Assembly: GCA_002413385.1 (NCBI GenBank)
Contig: DHWW01000326.1
Location: forward strand, 8,190-14,103
Reading direction: 5' to 3'
From: Granulicella sp. UBA5172
GTDB taxonomy: Bacteria > Acidobacteriota > Terriglobia > Terriglobales > Acidobacteriaceae
DNA length: 5,914 nucleotides
In this document: in pieces, positions 1-5,685 of the stretch
How positions within the stretch are numbered: position 1 is the stretch's first letter
How the letters are laid out: every line of letters starts with the position of its first letter
The notes under the pieces: generated by a model
Databases searched by the model: none
Seen by the model: only the letters and a program-made list of their open reading frames with translations
Told to the model about the DNA's origin: nothing
Program-made: the position numbers and the translations under genes

Positions 1-1
1 G

Positions 2-1417
2 GGAACCAAGGCGAATGACCTGCTGCAATCCGGGAAAGTGTCAGAGGCAGCACAGATTTATCGCCACATGCTCGAAGAGAATCCGGCCAGCGCCCAGACG
101 GCTTACAATCTCGCTCTGGCGCTTGAAGCCATGAACGATATGAACGGCGCTGAGGATGTTCTCCGCAAGGCAAACGCCATTGACCCGATGATGGCCGAGG
201 TTCCTGCCGAATTGGGCCGACTGGAGTTGGCCGAAGGCGACCTGCAATCCGCGCACAAGTGGCTGAAATCTGCACTAGACCTAGAGCCTGGGCTCGTAGA
301 GGCGCGCGGAAATCTGGCGACGGTATACGCCAAGAACGGCGATCTGGCTACGGCCGAAAAACTTCTTCGTCAGGCCATTGAAGATGATCCGAAATACAAG
401 GAAGGCCATTTCAGCCTGGGGTTGATGCTTGCCCAACAGAACAGAAAATCGGACGCCGAGGAGGAACTGGACAAAGCCGTCGCGCTGGCGCCACAGGATC
501 CAGCCACGTTGTCATCGGTTGGAAAAGCGAAAGTACAACTGGGCAAGTTGATCGAGGGGATTGCGCTCCTTCGGAAGGTGGTAGATCTGGCGCCCGATCT
601 GGCCGCGGCTCATCTAGACTTGGCGCTTGCGCTCGCCAGCAGTTACGACCTGCCCGCGGCCCTGGTGCAGACCGGCGAGGCAGTCCGCCTTGATCCGCAG
701 TCCGGTGTCGCCCATTCCTATCGCGGGCGTGTTCTGTACGATCTGGGTCGCAGCACCGAAGCACAGTCTGAGTTCGAAACCGCCTGCCGGCTGGATCCAA
801 AGTTGCCTGAACCACGATACTTTCTTGCCCTCATCGACAAGAACGAGGGTAAGCTCCCACTTGCGGCCAGTCTATTCGAAGAGACCGTGAAACTGCAGCC
901 CCGCAACGTAATGGCCTGGTATATGCTCGGCCAATCCCTTGAGCAGGAATCCGAGCCGGCGAAGGCACTAGCGGCCTGGCGGAATGCGATCGCGATCAAT
1001 CCGAACTTTACCCAGGCGCTGTTAAGCCTCTCTCGCGCGCTGCAATCTACTGATCAAGCTGAATCGGCGCGGTTGATGGCGCGCTACATCGCTGTTCAGA
1101 AAAAGCGGAGCATCCTGGACCGCTCGGACACGCTGTCAAACAACGGTATTGAAGCGGCGTCCGCTCACGATTGGCCCGAAGCGATCCGGCAGTTGAATGA
1201 AGCGATCGCCGCGTGCGGCGACTGCGCTGCGCAAGCCAGCCTTCATAGGAAGCTGGGCATAATCGATTGCCAGGCCGGCGACCTTGTCAACGGCGAAAAG
1301 GAACTGCTGGAAGCGAAGGCGCTCCAGCCGAATGATCCGATAACCCAGGCTGCTCTTGAGTTAGTCGCCCGGGCTCGAAGCCAGCACCCCAAATCCGCTA
1401 TCGGCAAGGCGCGTTAG
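2..1417 (+). CDS. TPR-repeat protein, 5' end outside window
   Basis: This encodes a tetratricopeptide-repeat scaffold protein, probably mediating protein-protein contacts; no enzymatic domain is visible. The frame is open to the left edge, and the residues before the GTG at 38 (KANDLLQSGKVSEAAQIYRH) already form a TPR helix pair. That GTG is therefore not the true start and the gene is 5'-truncated by the window. About twelve 34-residue repeats follow, with typical features: helix A patterns such as AYNLALALEAMND and NLATVYAKNGDLATAEKLL, and repeat-ending prolines in AIDPMM, DLEPGL, EDDPKY, ALAPQD, DLAPDL, RLDPQS, RLDPKL, KLQPRN and AINPNF. Near the C-terminus one repeat carries a CGDC pair and a further cysteine (GIIDCQAGDL). 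The last repeat ends at LQPND, followed by a short basic tail. It lies 281 bp upstream of the CRTAC1-like gene on the same strand, a pairing that I recall as frequent in Acidobacteriota. The TPR fold is certain; the specific role is unknown. Confidence 0.93.
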   Translation, partial: GTKANDLLQSGKVSEAAQIYRHMLEENPASAQTAYNLALALEAMNDMNGAEDVLRKANAIDPMMAEVPAELGRLELAEGDLQSAHKWLKSALDLEPGLVEARGNLATVYAKNGDLATAEKLLRQAIEDDPKYKEGHFSLGLMLAQQNRKSDAEEELDKAVALAPQDPATLSSVGKAKVQLGKLIEGIALLRKVVDLAPDLAAAHLDLALALASSYDLPAALVQTGEAVRLDPQSGVAHSYRGRVLYDLGRSTEAQSEFETACRLDPKLPEPRYFLALIDKNEGKLPLAASLFEETVKLQPRNVMAWYMLGQSLEQESEPAKALAAWRNAIAINPNFTQALLSLSRALQSTDQAESARLMARYIAVQKKRSILDRSDTLSNNGIEAASAHDWPEAIRQLNEAIAACGDCAAQASLHRKLGIIDCQAGDLVNGEKELLEAKALQPNDPITQAALELVARARSQHPKSAIGKAR

Positions 1418-1635
1418 CGCTGGCGATCTCATCCTCTTGTACTTATGAGCGACGAGGGCAAATCGCCCTTCAGAGTGATTGTTCCTCCGATGAATTTAGG
1501 CCGAACCCCTTTTCCCCGAGAGCAGGGCGTCGAACGCGAACTGGCCCCACAGATAGTGGTTCGGGCTAGCCACGGAGGAATTTACGGGGCAGTCTCAAAA
1601 CGACGGGGTTACTGCTCGTTGTATCGAGGTTTGCG

Positions 1636-1665
1636 TTGACGGCGCGCGGAGACGATCTGTATAGC
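1636..1665 (+). promoter_or_regulatory. Candidate sigma70-like promoter for the CRTAC1-like gene
   Basis: TTGACG (1636-1641) and TATAGC (1660-1665) are separated by 18 bp, a fair match to the -35/-10 consensus. Transcription would start near 1672, giving a leader of about 27 nt before the ATG at 1699. It lies in the 281-bp gap (1418-1698) after the TPR gene, where I see no convincing gene and no clear terminator with a T-run. If real, it lets the downstream gene be transcribed independently of the TPR gene. Assignment is by motif only. Confidence 0.4.
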
Positions 1666-1698
1666 GCCTGCGCGTAGAACACCGTTCATCGATACACC

Positions 1699-3705
1699 AT
1701 GCAGTGCCGTTGTACCATGTCCGGAAGAGGTAAAAGTAACTTGCATTTCTACCAACTCTGCGTTCACCGCCTGCGCTCAGTCCTGTCTGGCAGGATTGGA
1801 AGATACCTTAAGCCCCTATGGTTTGGGTCCGTTCTTCTGCTGTCAGCAGTTTGCGCCTTGCTCGCTCTCGTGCTGAGCATCGCTCCAGCCTCGGTAATCG
1901 CGGCAGGCCAGCAGGGGCAAGCATCAGGCGGAGAAATGACCAATGGCGGCCCGCAGGTGGCGGTATTCGATAGTCAGCGCCGTCCCATCACGGCCGGTGG
2001 CTTCGTGAAGACGGGTCCGGTGGTGTTCATCGATGCAACCGAAAAGGCGGGGCTCTCGAAATGGCGGAACGTAACCGGTACGCCGGAAAAGCGAGTGATC
2101 ATTGAAGCGAAGGGCTCCGGCGTCTGTCTTCTTGATTACGATAACGACGGCTGGCTCGATATCTATCTGGTGAACGGGTCGACGCCGGACGCTCTAGCGG
2201 GGAAGGCTCCTTCACCGCATGCGGCCCTCTTCCATAATAATCATGACGGCACGTTCACCGACGTGACCGCGAGGGCAGGTGTGGCGAACGACCGATGGGG
2301 AACGGGCTGCGTTGTCGGCGATTACGACAACGACGGCTGGCCCGATCTCTACGTGACCAATGTCGGTGCTAGTCGGCTTTATCACAACAATCGCGACGGC
2401 ACGTTTACCGATGTCGCGGTGCGGGCCGGGGTCGCCCTCGACGAAGATTCGACCCACATGGCGATTGACCACACCGGCGCCACCTTCGGAGACTACGACG
2501 GAGATGGCAATCTCGATCTATTTGTGGCCGGCTATATTGATCTTGACCTGAATATTGCTTCGCTCTCCGGCTCCAAGACCGCTGTTTACGACTTTTGCCA
2601 GTACCGCGGCGTGAAGGTGATGTGCGGCCCGCGCGGACTTCAGGGAGCACACGATCATCTCTTCCACAGCAACGGCGACGGCACCTTTACTGACGTCAGC
2701 AAGAAACTGGGCGTGGACGGTCCCAACGGTTATTACGGGCTCGACGCGCTGTTTGCCGACGTGAACAACGATGGCAAGCCGGACCTCCTGGTGGCCAACG
2801 ACTCCACGCCGAACTATTTGTACATTAATAAGGGAAACGGCACCTTTGAGGACGACAGTTACGAAAGAGGATTCGCGCTCAACGGAGACGGACGTGAGGC
2901 TGCCAATATGGGGCTCGCCGTCGGAGACTATGAAAACAACGGACATCTCTCGGTGGTGAGCACAACCTTCTCAGATGATTACCCCATACTTTTCCGGAAC
3001 GATGGCAAAGGGGCCTTCACCGATGTCAGTTACCAGGCCGGAATCGCCGAGTCTGCTATCCCCTTTGTGAAATTTGGCGATGGATTCCTCGATTACGACA
3101 ATGACGGCTGGAAGGACCTATTCATCGTAAACGGCCACGTCTATCCACAGGTCGATCAGCATCCGGAGTGGGGACAAAGCTACGCTCAGCGCCCACTGCT
3201 CTATCGCAATCTGGGCAACGGCAAGTTTGAACTGGTGCCTGCAGTCGAGGGAACGGGGCTCGCGCTAGTCACCGTAGGCCGCGGCGCAGCGTTTGGGGAC
3301 CTCTTCAACGACGGCAAAATCGACGTGGTCATCAACAGTATGGACGGCGTCCCGTTGCTGTTACGCAACGTCAATCCCGACCACCATCATTGGGTCGAGA
3401 TAAAGCTCATCGGCGGACCTAAAAGCCCCCGCGACGCGGTCGGCGCATCCGTCTACCTGACTGCAAACCAGATGCGTCAGCGGGAAGACGTTCTGAGCGG
3501 CGGAAGCTATCTCTCGTCAAATGACATGCGCGTCCACTTTGGTTTGGGCGGCGCCAGCGATGCCGGCACGGCCGAGATTCACTGGCCCTCAGGCAGCAAA
3601 GAGACACTGAAGCTGCCGGCGGTGGACCGCATCTATACCATCACCGAAGGTAGAGGCATTACCGGCGCGATGTGCGACGGAAAGCCCTGCAAGCCGTCTC
3701 ATTGA
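1699..3705 (+). CDS. Exported CRTAC1-family protein: FG-GAP/VCBS repeats with C-terminal ASPIC/UnbV domain
   Basis: This is a 668-aa secreted beta-propeller-like protein, probably involved in extracellular or periplasmic binding; no enzymatic activity can be read from it. A hydrophobic segment (about residues 41-69, WFGSVLLLSAVCALLALVLS onward) with a plausible cleavage site near VIAA resembles a signal peptide, but it follows an unusually long basic N-region. No Shine-Dalgarno sequence precedes the ATG at 1699. The ATG at 1717 or the TTG at residue 15 are alternatives, the latter preceded by AAGAGG at a longish spacing. Calcium-binding-type FG-GAP loops recur: DYDNDGWLD (147-154), DYDNDGWPD (208-216), DYDGDGNLD (265-273), DVNNDGKPD (354-362), DYENNGHLS (410-418), DYDNDGWKD (465-473) and DLFNDGKID (534-542), often followed by NGDGTFTDVS-like strands. 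The ASPIC/UnbV domain covers about 565-650 (WVEIKL, GASVYL, GGSYLSSND, VHFGLG, IHWPSG). Cys300 and Cys309 lie in an insert, and the C-terminal tail has CDGKPCKPSH. Length and domain order match the family, so the gene appears complete. Confidence 0.95.
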   Translation: MQCRCTMSGRGKSNLHFYQLCVHRLRSVLSGRIGRYLKPLWFGSVLLLSAVCALLALVLSIAPASVIAAGQQGQASGGEMTNGGPQVAVFDSQRRPITAGGFVKTGPVVFIDATEKAGLSKWRNVTGTPEKRVIIEAKGSGVCLLDYDNDGWLDIYLVNGSTPDALAGKAPSPHAALFHNNHDGTFTDVTARAGVANDRWGTGCVVGDYDNDGWPDLYVTNVGASRLYHNNRDGTFTDVAVRAGVALDEDSTHMAIDHTGATFGDYDGDGNLDLFVAGYIDLDLNIASLSGSKTAVYDFCQYRGVKVMCGPRGLQGAHDHLFHSNGDGTFTDVSKKLGVDGPNGYYGLDALFADVNNDGKPDLLVANDSTPNYLYINKGNGTFEDDSYERGFALNGDGREAANMGLAVGDYENNGHLSVVSTTFSDDYPILFRNDGKGAFTDVSYQAGIAESAIPFVKFGDGFLDYDNDGWKDLFIVNGHVYPQVDQHPEWGQSYAQRPLLYRNLGNGKFELVPAVEGTGLALVTVGRGAAFGDLFNDGKIDVVINSMDGVPLLLRNVNPDHHHWVEIKLIGGPKSPRDAVGASVYLTANQMRQREDVLSGGSYLSSNDMRVHFGLGGASDAGTAEIHWPSGSKETLKLPAVDRIYTITEGRGITGAMCDGKPCKPSH

Positions 3706-3848
3706 ATTCGCTTGCCGAGAGCCAGCATCCGAGGGAGCGTCATGCGTGTCGCACCCTCGTCGCTCTGTTCAGCGCCGTCTTGTTATTGTGGACCGTAAAA
3801 ATCGCAAGCGGGAAACCGGTCGCAATTTCAGCTGTCACGCTGTACTAA
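3702..3848 (+). CDS. Possible short ORF (48 aa) coupled to the CRTAC1-like gene, perhaps a truncated gene stump
   Basis: A TTG codon overlaps the stop of the preceding gene (TTGA), giving a 48-residue product: MNSLAESQHPRERHACR, then a hydrophobic stretch TLVALFSAVLLLWTV (about residues 18-32), then KIASGKPVAISAVTLY and TAA. The basic N-region followed by one hydrophobic segment looks like the start of an exported protein. Acidobacterial CRTAC1 genes are often followed by another secreted or TPR gene, so this may be the remaining 5' end of such a gene, cut off where the scar zone begins. Against it, TTG is a rare start, no good ribosome binding site is visible at normal spacing, and the product is short. 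Function unknown. Confidence 0.33.
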   Translation: MNSLAESQHPRERHACRTLVALFSAVLLLWTVKIASGKPVAISAVTLY

Positions 3849-4029
3849 ATTCCCGAAGACCCTGGCTCATTCTAGCCATCAATGTCAGGCGCGTATAAGG
3901 CCAGTATTCATCGCTAATTTCAATTTGACTCGAACGGTGCTGGTTCACCGCAGGATGAATCCGACACACGCCGTGTCCTCGCAGTTCCTCAAAGTATGTG
4001 GTGATAGATCGTCGGCTCCTGGAGAGCAC
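3835..4029 (-). pseudogene. Fragment resembling a winged-helix DNA-binding protein
   Basis: The minus-strand frame reads SRSRRSITTYFEELRGHGVC, then RIHPAVNQHRSSQIEISDEYWPY. This resembles a recognition helix (RRSITTYFEELRGHG) followed by a beta-hairpin wing (VCRIHPAVNQH / QIEIS), as in winged-helix regulators or replication-type proteins. The part that would hold the first helices is missing: the frame meets a TGA at 4045-4047, and the only local start is a GTG at 4029. The last residues (about TLMARMSQGLREFSTA) look unrelated and may be read-through past a break. It lies between the CRTAC1 region and the IS66 left end, in a 387-bp stretch otherwise lacking a clear gene. No family name can be given; the call rests on amino-acid pattern only. 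Confidence 0.38.
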
Positions 4030-4092
4030 ACTACGGTTTACCTTTCATGGTCCAAGCGCGTTCAATGTTCTCCTGACAGACGTCGACACAAC

Positions 4093-4107
4093 GTAAGCGA
4101 CCGAGCA
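4093..4107 (+). repeat. Candidate IS66 left terminal inverted repeat
   Basis: GTAAGCGACCGAGCA starts with the GTAAGCG-type sequence seen at IS66-family ends and sits at the expected short distance before tnpA. Its partner (complement GCTCGGTCGCTTAC) was not found by eye anywhere in the window, consistent with loss of the right end. The exact length of the repeat cannot be fixed without the partner. Confidence 0.45.
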
Positions 4108-4149
4108 ACACACCTGTTCGCGGGATAGTATTTGTGATGAACTCTGGTC

Positions 4150-4512
4150 ATGAGCGATGCTGGAGTGTTGGATGGTCGTCGTAGCCGTGCGGAGATCAAG
4201 CGGCTGGTGGCCCTGTACGGGTCGAGTGGGATGGGACGAATTGAGTTTTGCCGCAGTCACGGCATGGCGCTAAGCACGCTGGGCCGCCATTTGAGGAAAC
4301 AGCGGAGCAAGCACAGCGAGTCGCGAAGCAAGGGAGTCGAGCGGTGCCGACTGATGCCGGTGGAACTGGGTGATCCAGTGGCTACGGTTTCCGCCGGTGA
4401 GTACCCCGGCGCGTTGACGGTGTTATTGTCCAACAGTCGCAGAGTGGAGGTTGGTCGCGGCGACGATGCGGCGACACTGGCTCAACTGGTCACGGTACTG
4501 GAGAGGTTGTAA
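4150..4512 (+). CDS. tnpA: IS66-family accessory protein TnpA
   Basis: This 120-aa protein matches the IS66 TnpA pattern: the first, non-catalytic accessory ORF of the element, with a helix-turn-helix likely to bind element DNA. The N-terminal part reads RAEIKRLVALYGSSGM, then REFCRRHG-like residues (RIEFCRSHGMALSTLGRHLR, about 30-49), the hallmark of the family HTH. After a basic linker comes LMPVELG, and the C-terminal block LTVLLSNSRRVEVGRG followed by DAATLAQLVTVLERL, which is the typical end of the family. The length is normal and no internal stop is present. The ribosome binding site before the ATG is weak. The gene looks intact although the rest of the element is lost, so it is probably a leftover. 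The transposase TnpC is not in the window. Confidence 0.85.
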   Translation: MSDAGVLDGRRSRAEIKRLVALYGSSGMGRIEFCRSHGMALSTLGRHLRKQRSKHSESRSKGVERCRLMPVELGDPVATVSAGEYPGALTVLLSNSRRVEVGRGDDAATLAQLVTVLERL

Positions 4513-4515
4513 GCC

Positions 4516-4527
4516 GTGTTCGGGGTA
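4516..4527 (+). pseudogene. tnpB: Start of IS66 tnpB, truncated after about four codons
   Basis: The sequence after the tnpA stop, GCC then GTG TTC GGG GTA, encodes MFGV, as at the start of IS66 TnpB proteins (often MFGL or MFGV). The family continuation (a YLAVGATDMRKGFDGL-like stretch) is missing. The frame runs on as an unrelated ORF to 4821, which is the antisense of the antitoxin-like gene and its neighbourhood. The break is therefore within or just after these codons. The identification rests on position after tnpA plus four residues. Confidence 0.5.
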
Positions 4528-4687
4528 TCCAAGTCTCGATGGTCTTGGCATGGTCCACACCCGCAACGAATGCCGTCAGCTTTTTGCCGATCTTTGATGT
4601 CAGAGTACGTAGCAGATCTGGCATCTGGAGCATCAACGAGTCCCGATTTCGCTCAAGGTCAGGTCGTGGGAGCGATACATTTGCCAT
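4526..4687 (-). pseudogene. N-terminal fragment of an Xre/MbcA/ParS-like antitoxin-type DNA-binding protein
   Basis: The minus-strand frame from ATG 4687 encodes about 54 residues of native-looking sequence: MANVSLPRPDLERNRDSLML, then PDLLRTLTSKIGKKLTAFVA, then GVDHAKTIETWI. The pattern LLxxLxxxxGKKLTAFVAGVxxxKTIxxWI resembles the N-terminal helix-turn-helix of Xre/MbcA/ParS-type antitoxins and related transcriptional regulators. In these, the segment is normally followed by further helices and a dimerisation domain. Here the frame runs into antisense IS66 sequence (PRTRLTTSPVP) and stops at 4490-4492, so the C-terminal half is lost. An unusually good ribosome binding site precedes the ATG. 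No RES-type or other toxin gene is seen beside it. The family placement is from memory of sequence pattern, not a search. Confidence 0.55.
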
Positions 4688-4691
4688 GCAA

Positions 4692-4700
4692 GATCACCTC
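4692..4700 (-). promoter_or_regulatory. Strong ribosome binding site of the antitoxin-like fragment
   Basis: On the minus strand GAGGTGATC lies 4 nt upstream of the ATG at 4687 (the GAGG core is 9 nt away). It is complementary over nine bases to the conserved 3' end of 16S rRNA (GATCACCTCCTTA). It is the best Shine-Dalgarno sequence in the window and fixes the start codon of the truncated gene. Confidence 0.75.
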
Positions 4701-4755
4701 AGGAGCAAAGATTAGACCTAGCTACGGTCGGGCGGCGGCGTGGTCGATAAAGGCT

Positions 4756-5013
4756 TTAGGCATGGGAGGAAGGTGCGTTTCGTCCCGCCCGCTGTTCCCG
4801 CTGGAACCGTTGGAAGCTTAGCGACGCAAATATCAACCCGGTAATCATATCGTGCACGACCATCAGGGCAGCGGCGGCTACAGCTATCCAGATGGCGCTG
4901 GCGAGCGTTTGACACCAATGCATTCCGATGGCGCATCCGACCAGAAGAAGCGCCAGACTGTAAATGAAAATCAGGACCGGATGGCCAAGTGATATCCGTA
5001 TGTCTTCTGACAC
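4756..5013 (-). CDS. Small two-helix inner-membrane protein, unknown function
   Basis: This 85-aa ORF starts at a GTG preceded by AAAGG with 5-nt spacing (5019-5023). An in-frame stop lies just upstream of that, so no longer form is possible. The product has two likely membrane segments: residues 11-30 (HPVLIFIYSLALLLVGCAIG) and about 39-63 (SAIWIAVAAAALMVV, then ITGLIF). The second contains a His-Asp pair (VHDM, 53-56). A basic tail (QRFQREQRAGRNAPSSHA) suggests a cytoplasmic C-terminus. It lies 68 bp upstream of the antitoxin-like fragment on the same strand, so the two could share a transcript. I do not recognise a family. The amphipathic layout and ribosome binding site favour a real gene over a chance ORF. 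Confidence 0.6.
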   Translation of the reverse strand: MSEDIRISLGHPVLIFIYSLALLLVGCAIGMHWCQTLASAIWIAVAAAALMVVHDMITGLIFASLSFQRFQREQRAGRNAPSSHA

Positions 5014-5205
5014 GAATGCCTTTCATTGCGCCAACGCTGCGCGGTTTTGCCTGAGACCGGACTTCTTCCTCCAGCGACATCGGGAAGCCACTTCCGCCAC
5101 GGCGGTGCCCCGGAAATACTGGCAGCAGCTGTGAAGGTACTGAGAGCCACTTGCTGTTCGGTGCCATCAACTAGAAATACATTTCCGTCCGATGCCGACG
5201 GCAGA
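5014..5205 (-). other. 192-bp stretch with no clear gene; two competing minus-strand frames
   Basis: Between the small membrane protein and the 159-aa ORF, two minus-strand frames stay open without recognisable similarity. One starts at GTG 5225 and reads [20 protein letters not shown], continuing through WRKWLPDVAGG. The other includes MSLEEEVRSQAKPRSVGAMK, running into the start region of the membrane protein. Neither has a convincing ribosome binding site or family motif. The stretch may hold a small decayed gene or simply the promoter region of the membrane-protein gene. I see no terminator hairpin or strong promoter in it. Confidence 0.4.
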
Positions 5206-5685
5206 TTAGACCGACCCTCGTGCACTCACGAGGAGTTCGGCAAGGCCTTCGGTCGGATCAGGTTCTCGCGCTGCCATTCGGCGGATGGCGACCGCCGCCA
5301 AGTATGGGTCCGTATGCCTTTGGAGACAAAAGTTGATGGAGTCGCGATACCAAAGCGGCTGGCGAGTCATTAGTCCTCGAATTTGTAAGCGCTCAACAAA
5401 CCCTGTGCTTGCATAATCCCCTAGCTGTTCAAACTTCACCCCTGTACTCCGCAACTCTTGGGCTCTTTCGAGCATGACTTTGACGAACTTGCGAGCTTCT
5501 GCCTCCTCTAGGTGATCGCCCACGCCAACGGAATATTCCACAAGGCAATCGACAGTCGCTTTCTCTGATTTCTCTTCTGTCAGGCGTGCGAATATTGCGT
5601 TCATTTTTAGTTCCGCCATCCGGATGGCGCCCTCTAGCGCATCGATTGGATCATCCAGATTCTTGACCATGGCCTTCAATATCAC
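5206..5685 (-). CDS. Hypothetical helical protein, possibly N-terminally truncated
   Basis: This 159-aa protein of unrecognised family is predicted soluble and mostly helical, with charged amphipathic segments: [20 protein letters not shown] (10-29), [20 protein letters not shown] (61-80), and a C-terminal part with [20 protein letters not shown] (125-144). No signal peptide or membrane segment is seen. The listed start is a GTG at 5685 with no good ribosome binding site; an ATG at 5670 with a weak AAGG just upstream is the alternative. Upstream of the GTG the same frame still reads like protein ([13 protein letters not shown]), back to a TAG near 5754, inside the rnhB coding region. This suggests the original start was lost when the segment was joined to rnhB. 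It overlaps the end of rnhB by 35 bp. The DNA is visibly less GC-rich than the neighbouring rnhB part, which fits transfer or a different origin. Confidence 0.62.
   Translation of the reverse strand: MILKAMVKNLDDPIDALEGAIRMAELKMNAIFARLTEEKSEKATVDCLVEYSVGVGDHLEEAEARKFVKVMLERAQELRSTGVKFEQLGDYASTGFVERLQIRGLMTRQPLWYRDSINFCLQRHTDPYLAAVAIRRMAAREPDPTEGLAELLVSARGSV

Larger units (their letters stand above)
4093..4527 (+). mobile_element. Truncated IS66-family insertion sequence (left end, tnpA, start of tnpB)
   Basis: The segment begins with GTAAGCGACCGAGC at 4093, which fits the GTAA-starting termini of IS66-family elements. An intact tnpA follows 57 bp later, and then a tnpB start spaced 3 nt after the tnpA stop. 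The sequence stops being IS-like about four codons into tnpB, where it joins an oppositely oriented antitoxin-like gene. The rest of tnpB, tnpC and the right inverted repeat are absent from the window. The element cannot move on its own. IS66 elements usually make 8-bp target duplications; the 8 bp to the left are GACACAAC, but with the right end lost no duplication can be checked. The right boundary is estimated at 4522-4530. Confidence 0.72.

Noticed and set aside
38..40. GTG at 38 as start of the TPR gene
   Set aside because: The frame upstream to base 2 continues a well-formed TPR helix, so the gene starts outside the window.
1404..1420. GCGC-GTTA-GCGC palindrome at the TPR gene end as a terminator
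   Set aside because: The stem is only four base pairs and no T-run follows.
1445..1639. 64-aa plus-strand ORF in the gap after the TPR gene
   Set aside because: No ribosome binding site, no family-like pattern, and its end overlaps the promoter candidate; likely a chance ORF.
4516..4821. 101-aa plus-strand ORF after tnpA
   Set aside because: Apart from the first four codons (tnpB start) it is antisense to the antitoxin-like fragment and the end of the small membrane gene; it shows no TnpB features.
5026..5373. 115-aa plus-strand ORF opposite the unknown protein
   Set aside because: It overlaps the better-supported minus-strand ORF, has no ribosome binding site or family pattern, and looks like a shadow frame.
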